From assembly GCA_030323885.1 (NCBI GenBank), contig CM059187.1:88145726-88209725 (forward strand): DNA of 64,000 nucleotides. Direction: 5' to 3'. The stretch is from Branchipolynoe longqiensis. Its lineage: Eukaryota > Annelida > Polychaeta > Phyllodocida > Polynoidae. The notes beneath the pieces are model-generated. The model was not told the DNA's origin, searched no databases, and was given only the letters and a program-made list of their open reading frames with translations. Made by a program: the position numbers and the translations under genes. Below, piece after piece: positions 32,519-43,348 of this stretch; within the stretch, counting starts at the first letter, position 1, and each line of letters starts with the position of its first letter.

Positions 32519-33091
32519 TTGTATCACCGTTTTTGCATTAATGTTGCCTGTCTGAGTGAAATTAAGTGGTGGTTGAATTTTGTTGACTGTTTTAACGGGT
32601 TGGCCAAATTACTGGGCAGGCACACTGATACGGTTTCTGTGTATTTGGATGCATCTGAGGCCAGATTTGGAGCTGCTCACACGGACGACTGGTGCGTAGG
32701 TGCCTTTGACAAAAAATCTCATTTGAAATTAAAACGGATAACTGGCCACCATGTGGCATCCCCAGAACATATGTGCGTCCCTGAACATATAAACGAGAAA
32801 GAGATGTGGGCTGTTATTGCTGCTGCTCGTTGCTTGGCACGTCTTTGGAGAGATCGAAATGTTATTTTCTAAACTGATAATTCTACTGTTGAGTCAGCTT
32901 TGATCACGGGACGTTGTAAGAATTCCAATATTATGTTGTGGGTGAAACAATTATTCTGGATCTCTGTTAACTTTAATTTTAATATATTTTCTGTATATAT
33001 TAGGAGTGCTAATAATACACTTTGTGATGCTTTAAACAGATGGTCGGAGGCTGACTCTTTGTCCCGGCTACCGACAGCCGACCCATTATGA
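32519..33091 (+). pseudogene. YR retrotransposon 2: RNase H domain
   Basis: Same frame as the RT. Acidic residues appear in order: D in VYLDASEARFGAA, E in NEKEMWAVIAA, D in TDNSTVESAL, D in CDALNRWSEAD, as in retroelement RNase H. A TAA stop at 32870-32872 sits immediately before TDN. Without it the frame would be open from about 32519 to 33091. Confidence 0.88.
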
Positions 33092-33354
33092 TGATTATGT
33101 TGTGCTAATATTTTCTACAATTAAGATAACTGTTGTTTTTTTCAAACGTTTGGTATGTCTGAGGAAGCTACAGACTGAGGTAGACACTTTGTGTGTGTTC
33201 TATTACGCACCAACCTCCAGGGCTACGAGATCTATGCAAATTAAGCTTTATTTCTCCTTCATTGGCGAGTTTGGTGGGCTGTTAGCCCCCTACTGGGTGT
33301 CGCTCTAGCCAGGTTGCCATATATATCGCTAAGCTGGCACATTCTTTTACCTAC

Positions 33355-34090
33355 TTGTCCATAATGAACTATGTGAGCGGTTTAAATTTTTTCTTAAAGT
33401 CAGAAGCCACCTCAGGCATAGATTATAATGAGCACATAATTAAAACAGTCCTGGGAGGTGTGAAAAGAGTCCTGGGTTGTGCTGTGAAGCACGCTATGCC
33501 GCTGCTTCCTAAGGAGCTGTTGGTTATGTTTTCCTTTATGTCCAGTAATGTTGGCCATACTTGTGTCCATGCCGCTATATTGACAGGATTCCGGGGACTC
33601 CTGAGAAAATGTCAGATTACAGCGTCAGACTCAGTCTTGCATAGGTGTGATTTTCCCTTTTACTCCGGGGTGCTCATGGTTCATGTCCGTAAGTACAAAA
33701 CGATAAAGTATTCTGAACAGGAGTTATTAATTCCCATCGCGGTTGTCCCAAATGCTGCTTTGTGTGCGGTATATTGGGTGAGAAAGCACTTTCTTGAGAC
33801 ACATGTAGGTGCAGAGGAGGCTGTGTTCCAGCTCCCTGCACCTGGAGGTAGATTCTCAGCTCTTGATTATTCGACCCTGCAGTTCACGATAAAACATTTT
33901 GCAGGTCAGGCAGGTTTAGACCTGTCCAAATTCTCCCGCACTCCTTGTGCAGAGGTGGCTGCACCTATTTGGCTCTCCATGGAGCTACCATTGCCGAAAT
34001 TAAGACCAGGGGGAATTGGACCTCAGATACTGTATACAAATATATATCTAAATCTATCTCTGAATGTATCCTATTCGATATGTGGGTAGC
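33355..34090 (+). pseudogene. YR retrotransposon 2: tyrosine recombinase
   Basis: This integrase-type enzyme would insert the circular cDNA. Visible are an N-terminal core-binding stretch (IDYNEHIIKTVLGGVKRVLG), the first Arg region GFRGLLRKCQIT, and the Lys strand MVHVRKYKTIKYSE. After a frameshift near 33930, the HxxR box reads HSLCRGGCTY (Arg apparently replaced by Cys, consistent with a CpG transition), then GNWTSDTVYKYISKSI with the catalytic Tyr. The enzyme is thus broken by a frameshift and a lost catalytic residue. The frame from 33936 to about 34090 is the correct one for the C-terminus. Confidence 0.9.
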
Positions 34091-34310
34091 AACCGCCCTT
34101 TCAGATTTGTCTTAGTTGGTTGGCTGGTGTGGCTCTGCTCGGTTGGCATGTTGTCCAGCCCAGTTGATTGTTTGATTGATTATCTGATTGATTATTTGAT
34201 TATTGATGTTGATTGACATATGCTGATTGTCAATAAACTATATTGTCCAGTATCCCCTTGCCTTGTCCTGTGTAGCCTTACATAGATATATACGTATACA
34301 GATATTTATG

Positions 34311-34365
<55 letters not shown>

Positions 34366-34380
34366 AGTAACCCCGAATGC
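34091..34380. repeat. Simple-sequence tail with (TA)n at 34314-34361
   Basis: GATTGATTATTTGATT-type words and AATAAACTATATTG (possible poly(A) signal, 34231-34245) follow the recombinase. Then comes a TA run. Confidence 0.6.
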
Positions 34381-34840
34381 GGTGAAGTGGTTAGACTGCG
34401 TGTTTACCTGTTAAACAAAGAGTGCGAAACCGTCAGAGAGAGAGGTAAAAAAAGAGACAAAGACCACCCGGGCCCCAGTGCGGGGTGGCCGGGCCCCATC
34501 AGGGTCCTGCCCGGGCTGGTCACGACCCGGCGCCGTCCCAGTGCCACCAGGGGGCGTCAGGCCATGACACGGGCCTGGAATGTCTCACGTCGCTGCTATT
34601 GTTCCCCCGCAAAGTTTGGTTTGAATGTTTTCGTTCAGCAGGGCCAGCAAAGGCTCGCCCCACCGCCAACCACGCCCACTGCCGCCCACGCCCCCTCCAT
34701 CCCACCTCCATCCCGCCCCTCCACGCCCAGCCACCCACGCCCCGCCAACGCGCCTCTCACGCGCCACTCACGCGCTGGCAGGGGGCGCCGTCTCACTAAC
34801 AAGTTCGCCGAGCATGTTTCTCTAATTCCAATGCGTGTGG
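34381..34840. other. GC-rich block, no gene supported
   Basis: Contains GGCCGGGCCCCATCAGG-like words and a tract of CCACGCCC and CCATCCC repeats (34670-34770). A tRNA-like A box (GTGAAGTGGTTAGACTGCG, 34382-34400) has no B box partner. Confidence 0.4.
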
Positions 34841-34844
34841 TGTT

Positions 34845-35140
34845 AGTTGGTTGGTTGTTGGGGTTTTACGTCCTGGCAACATCTAATGTCATATCAGGAA
34901 GGGTGCCGACTTGTGACAGTGCACACTCATGGTGACTTTATAGTAGTGTCCCACTGAAAGACCACTCTGCCAGCACCATGACCTGATACACTAGTCAGTT
35001 ACATTTCCTGACACTGAGCTAACCAGTCATTGACCTATCCTAGTAATGTCGAGCGTCAGGCTAGGAAGTGACAAGTATCAATGTTATAAGTCATTGGTTT
35101 GACTCGACGGGGAACCAAACTCCCGACCTTCCGCACGCGA
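34845..35140 (-). repeat. tRNA-derived SINE, type-B, head truncated
   Basis: The minus-strand body is complete (GTTTTACGTCCTGGCAAC on the plus strand to the CGACGGGGAACCAAACTCCC region), with only the last part of the head. It forms an inverted pair with 35255-35480. Confidence 0.88.
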
Positions 35141-35254
35141 GTGTGTCTGGTTTGAGGTGTGGATGGGCTTGGGGTGGGGGGGGGGGGGGAGCAATCGGTT
35201 GTATTAAAGTTTCTGTTAAAGTTGCATAATCAGTTGGACTTTTTTGTATTAATT

Positions 35255-35480
35255 TCAAAATACAAAATTGATACTTGTCGCCACCTAGCCTGGCACCCGG
35301 CACTACTAGATAAGGACCGCTTGGCTCAGTATCAGGATAATGCGACTGCGTGGGCTATCGGGTCATGGTGCCAGCGGCCTTGTCTCCCAGTGGGGCAGTA
35401 CTATGAAGTTGCCATGAGTGTGCACTGCCACAAGTTGGTACCCATCCTGATATGACCTTACATGTTGCCAGGACGTAAAA
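35255..35480 (+). repeat. tRNA-derived SINE body, 5'-truncated
   Basis: Starts within the body at AAAATTGATACTTGTCGCC and runs to TTGCCAGGACGTAAAACCCC. No head. Confidence 0.88.
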
Positions 35481-35624
35481 CCCCGCGCGCCCGGTGTGTA
35501 CACCGGGTGAACGCCGGCCCCATGTGCCCGGCCCCACCGGGGAATGCGGTGTGTTGAAACGGGGCAGAGGGGACCGGCGGGAAATGACGACTCTGCAAAT
35601 TTGGGTTTCACTTGTAAAACCAGA

Positions 35625-35965
35625 CGGGATGGCCAAATGAGTTGAGCGTCCGTCCCCGTTTCGGTAGATCGTGGGATTCCAACCCATGGGTTCGAACCTT
35701 GGTCGAGTCAAACCACTGCATTAAAAATGTATACTCGTCGCTACCTAGCCAGGTGCTCAGCATTATTAGGATAGGACAAGGACTGGTTGGCTGAGGGTCA
35801 GGATAATGTGACTGAGTGGGATATCCGGGTGATGGTGCCAGCGGCCTGATTTTCCAGTGGGGCACCACTATGAAGTCGCCATGAGTGTGTATTGTCACAA
35901 GTTGGTACCCATCCTGTTATGACCATAGATGTTGCCAGGATGTAAAACTCCAACAACCAACCGAC
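35625..35965 (+). repeat. tRNA-derived SINE, type-A head
   Basis: Head GCCAAATGAGTTGAGCGTCC with B box GGTTCGAACCTTGG. The body runs to GGATGTAAAACTCCAACAAC. Confidence 0.92.
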
Positions 35966-36247
35966 CAACTGATCCATCTCGGCGGCTTCTCATTCCACAC
36001 TGCATACGCCATCCATAAACCTGTCAACGCAAAGCTTGAGCCCACTCACCCCTCCATTGATCCCACGTGAGCACAAACCTAGATAAAGCGGTAATTATTT
36101 CCATAATAGATAATTGAGGGACATGAGATCAGATCAGTATACAGTGGCAGTTTTCTTGTTCTTTTGTGTTGTTACAGTAGTGAGTTGTAGTGTTTGATTG
36201 AATAGTTCTAGGTTTCCTAACACTTAACCCTAACATGAGTCTAGATC
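35966..36247. other. Spacer, no gene
   Basis: No feature recognised. Confidence 0.4.
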
Positions 36248-36877
36248 TAAAGGGGCTGTCATACTACGATGTATAGCCTTAGCGTATGACGTCTTATGTG
36301 ATTTTCGACCAACATGTCAGTGTACATCGTCAGATGGTATGTATACGTTGGGCATATGTCGGGTACATTTCGGATACGTCATTATATATCGTCTTAACGT
36401 TGGTGTGCATCGAGGCTCCGAAACAATTGTGTGCATGCTGAAAATGTCCAATGTGTTTCGATGTCTGACTCGTACATTGAACGTACACTGCGTGTACGTT
36501 CGGGATAGGTTGGTGTATGTTCGGAGTGCATTAGGGATAAGTTGGAATATGCTGCTGCATGTTAGCCGTATGTTTAGCCGGAGGGAACGTGCAGTCCGCA
36601 TGCAGTCTGCATACTGCCAACGGATGCATAATGTACTCCTAATGTACTTCGAATGTATGCTCTCATATGCTAGCAATAGTTCAGAGATATGTTCTGCATA
36701 CGCTACGTATGTTGTGTGTATGTTGTGTGTATGTTGTGTGTACGTTCTGTGTACATTGTGTGTAGGCCCATTTTTATCCCGCGCCACTGAAAAGTTTGAC
36801 GAATGCCGATGTACTGGCAAATTTTCTAACGTTGAGCACGCGCTGACAGCGTAAGTCATAGTGTGACAGGGCCTTTA
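36248..36877 (+). mobile_element. MITE with TAAAGGGGCTGTCA ends and short-word interior
   Basis: The left end TAAAGGGGCTGTCATACTA and the mirrored right end TAGTGTGACAGGGCCTTTA bound 630 bp. The interior is built from words like TACGTTCGG, GTATGTTGTGTG and CATATG in both orientations, so frames on both strands stay open without meaning. Same terminal family as 59404-59856. Confidence 0.75.
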
Positions 36878-37774
36878 GTAGTTGGGTTGGGAGGGAGGTG
36901 AATTTTGAGTCAAAGAAGTCTATGTCCGATCGATTGAAACGCTGTGGTCGAACTGAGCTTTGAAAGCTTCCATGTCACGAATTATTCTAAATTTTACTCT
37001 AGGTGGCAAGTCTATCGGCGGCCATTATTAGTTCGGATTTATGTTGGTAGGGGTCAGCACTAATAGAGTCCATAGTAACAAATGCTGGCCCCGCGCGCTC
37101 AATTACCCACGTTGCGAATCAACATGGACAATTTACAAATATATAAATAATGGATGTGCATATTTGATTATAATCCACGTACGCTATGTAGTCATGGGCG
37201 TGTTGAGTTGGCTCCTCTCTTAAATAGTGGCATGTTATTACGTGACTTGTCTTCATTCCACCGACATTAGGTTTATCACCTTGGCTTGGTATCGATAACA
37301 CAAGGTCCTCCTTCATGATGCACTATACGCCATACTTACCACACTGGATGTTCAATCCCCATCATGTGACTTGTGCTGCTTTACTCCATAATGGCTGGTG
37401 TCTCTCTAGGGTGTCAGATGATTCATTCACTCTTCTTACGAGAATGCCTCCAATGGTGGTTGGCGATGGCTATGTATAGTTTTATTGCGTCATAACTTCG
37501 GTGGATAGGAAGTGCTTCGTTGGCAGAATTCACAGTAATAAGGTATATTTCGTCGTAAAGGGATAGGAGCGGAGTGTGCATGTTTGTCATATTGAGTGTG
37601 CATGCTACAATGGCTGAATTATTAAATGATTGAATATCCACGATAAAACTAAAAGTGGTTTGCCAGCTATCGCATATTGACCGATGATAGTACATGTAAA
37701 AGGGTCGCCTTCAACAGTAACAGTGTGGTCAGCTTGTCAAGAAAAGGTGATTCTATTATGCCGCTCCAGGCTAG
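36878..37774. other. Unique sequence, no gene supported
   Basis: About 0.9 kb of mixed composition with short frames only. No repeat copies noticed in this window. Confidence 0.4.
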
Positions 37775-37983
37775 CCGGTGTAAAGATTTCAAATTCCCCC
37801 CTGATTGAAGTTCCCCTATGGGAACTTGAAAACGTTGTTAAATTCATCCCACGGGAATTTGAAAACGTTTTCATTTCCCTCCCTCGTTTTAAATTTCCCT
37901 CCCCCCATTTTGGGGGAATTTTCTTTATTTTTGTTATTTTTTTATATTTTTCATGACAAATACACAGACAATAGCATAATGGA

Positions 37984-38311
37984 AATTGTTCATGATGGTC
38001 TACCAACATGGATAATTTACACGCGTACGAGGAGCCCTACCCTCCCTCCCCTACCCACACCCACGCCCATCCCCTACCTCCTCCCTACACCCCTCCAACC
38101 CTACGGTGGCGCCATCTGAACTGAACCCCACCAACTAAAAACCCTGCCGAAGACAGCCAAAACTACCACACGAGACTCTGACGTCACGATCTCGCCTCTC
38201 GAGACCCACGCCCTGCCTGACCTACATACGACCTATATAACTGAGCAGCTCACTGCTCCTGCCACTACCAACCAGGCAGTCAGACGACCAAGACCACGCC
38301 ACCAACTCAGC
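37984..38311 (+). repeat. Split direct repeat A1
   Basis: Begins AATTGTTCATGATGGTC and ends CCACCAACTCAGC. It has a pyrimidine-rich tract at 38030-38100. Its twin is A2 at a constant offset of 6465 bp. Confidence 0.95.
38179..38240 (+). promoter_or_regulatory. Predicted retrotransposon promoter in A1: CRE-like site and TATA box
   Basis: TGACGTCA (38179-38186) is a perfect CRE palindrome, and TATATAA (38234-38240) is a TATA box 48 bp further on. Transcription would start roughly 25-30 bp beyond. Both are preserved in A2 at 44644-44651 and 44699-44705. Confidence 0.6.
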
Positions 38312-39537
38312 TACAGCCCAGCCATCCGGCTCACTCTCCAAACAGCCACCCGGCTCGCTCTCCAAACGGCCACACGGCCCGCTCTCCAAAACAGCCACCC
38401 GGCTCGCTCTACAAACCGCCACCCGGCTCACGTCCCGGCTCACGTCCCGGCTCACGTCCCATCCAGCCAACCGGCCCGCCACTCCACTGCCTAACCACAG
38501 CCGGACGAACAAGCCCCATCCTACCTTCAAACCACCAAGTAAGCACCAACCTACCCTCTCACAAGCTACTCGGCCCGATACCGCCACTGCACCGCTCGGC
38601 ACGACGCATCACGAACAGATCACACAAATGCACACAGCCAAAACTCTACAACCACCCGCTACACACACTGCACCGCCCGGCAACGACCAACCACCAAGCA
38701 AGCACCGCCCCGGCACCGCTACCGCCACCGTGGCGCCTACTGACACACCGCGAACACAACAAACCATCGGGCACTGCAGCCAGACGAACAGCACCACCCT
38801 ACGCAAACCAACTGCCGTGCAGCCGGATAAACAAGCTCCACCTGCACACCCTGCTCACTCGAGCTCCGCCTCCCGCCACCCTACCGCCACAACCGCCAAG
38901 TAAGCACCATCCGACCCGGGCTGAGCTACTCACACACCACTCGCACACTATCGCCACTGCGCCATCCAACTCAGCTCCAGCCAGCCGTCCGGCTCGCTCT
39001 TCAAAACAGCCACCCGGCTTGCTCGCCAAACAACCACCCGGCCCGCCCTACAATCGCCACCCGGCTCGCTCTCCATCCAAGCCAGCCCTGTCACGAGCTC
39101 TACAGCACCCCGCGCCCACGAGCTGCTCGACTCAACCGTCGGCAAACCGTGTGCACACATACGCCGTGAACAACACACCGCCTGACACGATAGTCAGACG
39201 AACGGCGCCACCGCTGCATAACGTAAAAACACATCGAGAACACACACTGCACCGCCCGCGGACAACACACCACGGACAACAAACGCCCGGCATCACAGCG
39301 AGAACAACAACTCCACCTCTACATCAACTCAGGTGCCACCCTACCGGCACGCCCGAAGCACTACCTGAGCCCGGCCCCACTATCGCCACTGCACCGCCCA
39401 CGGACAAGGCAAACTCTACAACCTGCACCAACCAAGCGACGGTTACACACGCCCTCGCCAAGACCGTGAGCTGCTCGACTCACCGACCGACCCGCCTGAC
39501 GCAAACCGACCACCTGCACGCCACATCAAAAGCAAAA
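38312..39537 (+). other. 5' leader of the Ngaro-type element with short tandem repeats
   Basis: GC-rich, stop-poor leader. About five copies of a 23-25 bp unit (AGCCACCCGGCTCGCTCTCC) lie at 38330-38430, three copies of GGCTCACGTCCC at 38425-38460, and a second cluster of the longer unit at 38985-39080. Reading frames here are by-products of composition. The gag start I favour is the ATG at 39538. Confidence 0.6.
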
Positions 39538-40887
39538 ATGGCGCGCACAACTAAACGCACTAGACGCAACACAGACGCATCTGACCACATGGACACTCCA
39601 CCTGCACCTACACCCGTGCCAGCGCCAGCAGCCGCCACAGCAGACGCAACACCAACCACACGCACACGAGGCAGACCGCACGCCACCGCCACCCGAGCCC
39701 CGCCAGCCGAGGCCCCCTCACATACCACCCCAAAAGAACCAATCGATCCAACCGCACAGATGGCCGTCTTACAGCAAACACTCACAGAAACACTAGCCCA
39801 GCAGGCTGAGCTCAACAGAACCATGATGGAGAGGGTTACGGCCATGGAAACATCTAAACAGAAAAGGAAGCGATCCAACAGCCGGGGATCATCGGCATCG
39901 TCTTCCCGAACATCCACCAGCCGACGCAACTCCGACCACCACACCAACCGCCGCAACCGCAACCGAGAACCATCCTCCTCACCAGAACACGGTTGAGCAT
40001 GGCGCCCCTCTTCCACCACACGCAAGAGGCACAACGACCGGAGAGACAGCGACGCCGCCCGAGGGAGAGAACGTAGACCGCGCGCATCCAGGCGCTCCCC
40101 ATCCTCCGAAGATGAACGAGCACACCGGAAGATAATGGACGAGATCATAACACAAGGGAATGGCTACAACAAGCAGCCCAGAGGTAGGAAACCACTACTT
40201 CCACACACCTTTGAAATTCGGGCAGAACAGAAGGGGAAGGTGGGGCAGGGCGAGAGCACCTGGTTCGAATACTTGTCCGCCATACACAGGATGGCGAAAG
40301 ATCCCACGGTACCCACAAGCTGGATAGACCCACTCGCAGACCACGTCGAGCAGATAGTGGAGATGGCGGCAGAATGGGAGTGGGAGACCTGCCTCGCGTG
40401 GTCCGAAAGGATCTTTAACATGATCGACGACGGCAGGCTCCCGAGAGCATGGAGAGACCCTACAGCGATAAAGGACGTACAGCGAGACGCGTGCCTTACC
40501 GGACAGAGAAGCATCCAGGCACAGAAACGCTCCACAACAGCCAGAAGGGCCCAACGCACACCTCCCCCACGCACCGATGACACGCAGAACCAAAGAACAG
40601 ACACCACCTCAACACCAGGATACCAACAATATAGGCGGCCAGAATTCAACTATGAAACCGACGGCCGGCCATGCCATCGATGGAACACGGGCCAAGACTG
40701 CGGCTTCACCACATCGCACGGAACCGGGGTAGAACGATTTGCCCACCTTTGTGCGTGGTGCGCAAACAAGTACCGCAGGGCTAACCCGCATAAGGAAACT
40801 GAGTGCAACAACAAAAAGCGGCAACTCGAGAGACGAACTCAGGGCGCATCCAACGAAAACGCGACTGAGAAATCGGATTTTTGCTGA
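39538..40887 (+). pseudogene. Ngaro-type Gag, one in-frame TGA
   Basis: The ATG at 39538 (MARTTKRTRRNTDASD) opens a 449-codon frame ending at 40885-40887, broken only by TGA at 39994-39996. The stop is followed by the same frame (AWRPSSTTRKRH), and CGA to TGA at a CpG would explain it. The N-terminal part is Pro/Ala/Thr-rich, then a heptad-like stretch (residues about 80-105, AVLQQTLTETLAQQAELNRT) suggesting a coiled coil, then Arg/Ser-rich sequence. The C-terminal part has a Cys/His cluster PCHRWNTGQDC and RFAHLCAWC, with HKETEC further on, as in Gag proteins of DIRS-order elements. Nucleic-acid binding and packaging of the RNA are inferred from the family. The downstream frame overlaps its end in the -1 frame. 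Confidence 0.8.
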
Positions 40888-40910
40888 ACGGCCCCAGCCA
40901 GGCCGAAAAA

Positions 40911-42023
40911 ATGGACACGACACAAGCAAGAACCACCCCCACACAGGCCACCAACAAACGCACACCACTAGGCGAAGTGAACCTGAACCAGCAAAACACC
41001 ACTAAAAACCCACTGCCAAACCACCACCAACAGGCCACAACTGACTCACGCTACCGACAGCAACACAGATGCAGCCCGCCCGTCAGACACGCAGCGAGCA
41101 CAGACTGCACACACAGCTCAACCACCACCTCAACAGCCCCCGCAAGCCCGGCGCAAACAGGCACAGCCGCCACGCAACCCAAAACGACCGCCAACACCAC
41201 GGAGCCACTCTCCACCTTCCAACAAGACAGTCCATCTCGACCTCAGCCCTCCACTACCGTCACATCAAACGGAGACAGCCAGCCATCACTGCCGCGAAGC
41301 ATCTCCCGACCACCAACCATCACCCACCACGGCACCGCCACAGGGGACCGACCCACCATCCAGACAAAAGACGGGAAGACACCTCACCAACTAAAACCAC
41401 CACCACCTGGCCCCACGACCATGGACTCAGGTTGCCACGAGGAAGGAACGAAAACAGCGTGGGTCCGGCCCACAACCACTCCGCCCATTCCATCCACCAG
41501 TCGCCTCAACCCGCAGGAGGGTGAACAACCTGATGCTCTACTCACCGCCGACCACAGGGCACAGGCAGACGAGGACGTCGACGAGGCACTCGCTGACCCC
41601 ACCAACGAGCCGGCACCACCCTACGACCCACCCCACACACCAATAACCTACCGCTCCACCATCTTTAAGATTTGGCCGACCACGGTTGCCCAGGCATGGG
41701 ACGATCACCCATACATGAGCATATACGACCAGGTCAGAGCCACGGGCCTCCCTAACCACATCGCGGCAAGGATTCCGGTCCCCTCTGACCTAAACATACC
41801 GGCTTGGAGGAAGTACCTCAGGAACTACCATGACAAAGACCTAGTAGACTTCCTCGAATTCGGGTGGCCGGTAGACTACACGGCCGACGAGCCACCAATC
41901 CCGGCCACAGCAAATCACACTGAAGACGCCGACCAAACACTCTGGATCCGCCGCTACGTACGCAAGGAAGTAGGACATGGCGCACTCCTCGGCCCGTTCA
42001 CCACCACACCCTTCACACCATGA
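40911..42023 (+). CDS. Ngaro-type Pol, N-terminal part (linker and start of reverse transcriptase)
   Basis: Open in the -1 frame relative to gag from 40869; the first ATG is at 40911 (MDTTQARTTP). The first ~230 residues are low-complexity Thr/Pro/Gln and poorly conserved in appearance. From about 41640 the sequence becomes RT-like: IFKIWPTTVAQAW, LPNHIAARIPVPSD, WRKYLRNYHDKDLVDFLEFG, and YVRKEVGHGALLGPFTTTPF, the entry to RT in YR retroelements. It ends in ATGA, whose ATG starts the next frame (-1). In relatives this region is continuous, so either the overlap is a reinitiation signal or a small deletion split one pol frame. I favour the latter weakly. Confidence 0.75.
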   Translation: MDTTQARTTPTQATNKRTPLGEVNLNQQNTTKNPLPNHHQQATTDSRYRQQHRCSPPVRHAASTDCTHSSTTTSTAPASPAQTGTAATQPKTTANTTEPLSTFQQDSPSRPQPSTTVTSNGDSQPSLPRSISRPPTITHHGTATGDRPTIQTKDGKTPHQLKPPPPGPTTMDSGCHEEGTKTAWVRPTTTPPIPSTSRLNPQEGEQPDALLTADHRAQADEDVDEALADPTNEPAPPYDPPHTPITYRSTIFKIWPTTVAQAWDDHPYMSIYDQVRATGLPNHIAARIPVPSDLNIPAWRKYLRNYHDKDLVDFLEFGWPVDYTADEPPIPATANHTEDADQTLWIRRYVRKEVGHGALLGPFTTTPFTP

Positions 42024-43348
42024 CCCGGCCGAAGAAAAACACCGACGAGCGCCGGGTCATAGTAGACTTAAGTTATCCCAGAGGAGCCAGCGTCAATGCT
42101 GGAATCAGGAAAGGATACTTCCAAGGCAGACCAAACACATACACACTCCCGGGGATCATGGACTTAGCGGACGAAGTCACCAGGCTCGGCCAAGGCTCCT
42201 ACATCTGGTCTGCAGACTTGGCCCGAGCATACCGCCAGCTGCGAACCTGCCCCCTCTTCGTGCCCCTGCTAGGGATCAAGTTTGATGGCGGAGTATACCT
42301 TGACCTGGCACCCGCCTTCGGCTGCCGGACATCATCAATGGCCTGCGCACGCACAACAAACGCCGTCATATATCTCCTATGGAAACGGGGACACTTCGCA
42401 CTATGCTACCTCGACGACTTCGTCGGGGTAGCAGCCACCAAGAAGGCTGCCGACGCGGCCTACGTGGATATGCTAAAAATCATGGCGGCCCTTGGCCTGG
42501 CACTCTCCCCTACAAAGTGCACCCCACCCACACACCGCACAACCTGGCTGGGCTACGAGATCTGCACGGACCAAATGACCGTCAGTATCCCCGATGACAA
42601 ACTAACAGATGTCCTAAAAGAATGCAAAGACACAGCCAATGTGAAGAGCGTGACCCGGACGACCCTACAGCGCATAGTAGGACGCCTACAACATATCGCG
42701 AGGTGCGTAAACCCAGCACACAGGTTCATGAACCGGATACTGGCCACTCTCCGCGACACACCACGAACTGGCAGACACCCCGTCAACATCGAACTAAGAC
42801 GAGACCTCGCATGGTTTGCAGACTATGCAAGGACCACCAACGGGGTCGTCCTCCTCCAACCAGCACCGAAAACACCATGGACTATCGAGTGCGACTCCTC
42901 CCTCCGCGCCGGAGGAGCCCACTCCCAGGTAGCCTACTACACCGAGGCATGCACCGACGAATATATGGCAACCGGCCACCATATAAACAGACTCGAGGCC
43001 ATAAACCTAGTCGTCGCCCTCCACGCCCTTGCCCCCACCAGACCGCAAGACTACACACTTATCATCAACACCGACAACCAGACATCCCAAGCGGTCCTCT
43101 CGTCCGGGGCTGGGAAGGACCCAGTGCTCTGCGCCTGCGCTAGGGAGATATGGAGATTTGCCGCCCTGTACTCCACGGAAGTACAAATCATCCACAAGCC
43201 AGGCAAAGAACTGATTCTTGCTGACGCCCTCAGCAGGGCGCCATTCGACAGCGCCGCACAAGAGAAAGCGGACACAATCTGCCGCCGCCTTAGCCTAAAC
43301 CGACTTCGGGTCAGACATTGTAACACCATGATACCCGATGCTATATAG
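42020..43348 (+). CDS. Ngaro-type Pol: reverse transcriptase catalytic core and RNase H
   Basis: 442 codons without interruption. RT blocks in order: MTRPKKNTDERRVIVDLSYP, SADLARAYRQLRTCP (catalytic Asp), FGCRTSSMACARTTNAV, and LCYLDDFVGVA with the YLDD active site at 42407-42418, then LGLALSPTKC and LGYEI. RNase H follows: D in ECDSS (42893), E in NRLEAINLV, D in NTDNQTS (43073), D in LADALSRAPF (about 43212). All catalytic positions are intact. It copies the element RNA into DNA and removes the RNA. The frame closes at TAG 43346-43348, and the recombinase continues in the same frame right after it. Confidence 0.93.
   Translation: MTRPKKNTDERRVIVDLSYPRGASVNAGIRKGYFQGRPNTYTLPGIMDLADEVTRLGQGSYIWSADLARAYRQLRTCPLFVPLLGIKFDGGVYLDLAPAFGCRTSSMACARTTNAVIYLLWKRGHFALCYLDDFVGVAATKKAADAAYVDMLKIMAALGLALSPTKCTPPTHRTTWLGYEICTDQMTVSIPDDKLTDVLKECKDTANVKSVTRTTLQRIVGRLQHIARCVNPAHRFMNRILATLRDTPRTGRHPVNIELRRDLAWFADYARTTNGVVLLQPAPKTPWTIECDSSLRAGGAHSQVAYYTEACTDEYMATGHHINRLEAINLVVALHALAPTRPQDYTLIINTDNQTSQAVLSSGAGKDPVLCACAREIWRFAALYSTEVQIIHKPGKELILADALSRAPFDSAAQEKADTICRRLSLNRLRVRHCNTMIPDAI

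Noticed and set aside
36317..36859. 180-codon minus and 171-codon plus frames in the same place
   Set aside because: Both strands are open because the MITE interior is made of near-palindromic short words.
38222..38602. Open frames on the minus strand across the Ngaro-type leader
   Set aside because: GC-rich tandem repeats of the leader; no motif and antisense to the element.
41069..41524. Alternative plus-strand frame of 151 codons within the pol linker
   Set aside because: Shadow frame in low-complexity sequence; the frame continuous with RT is 40911-42023.
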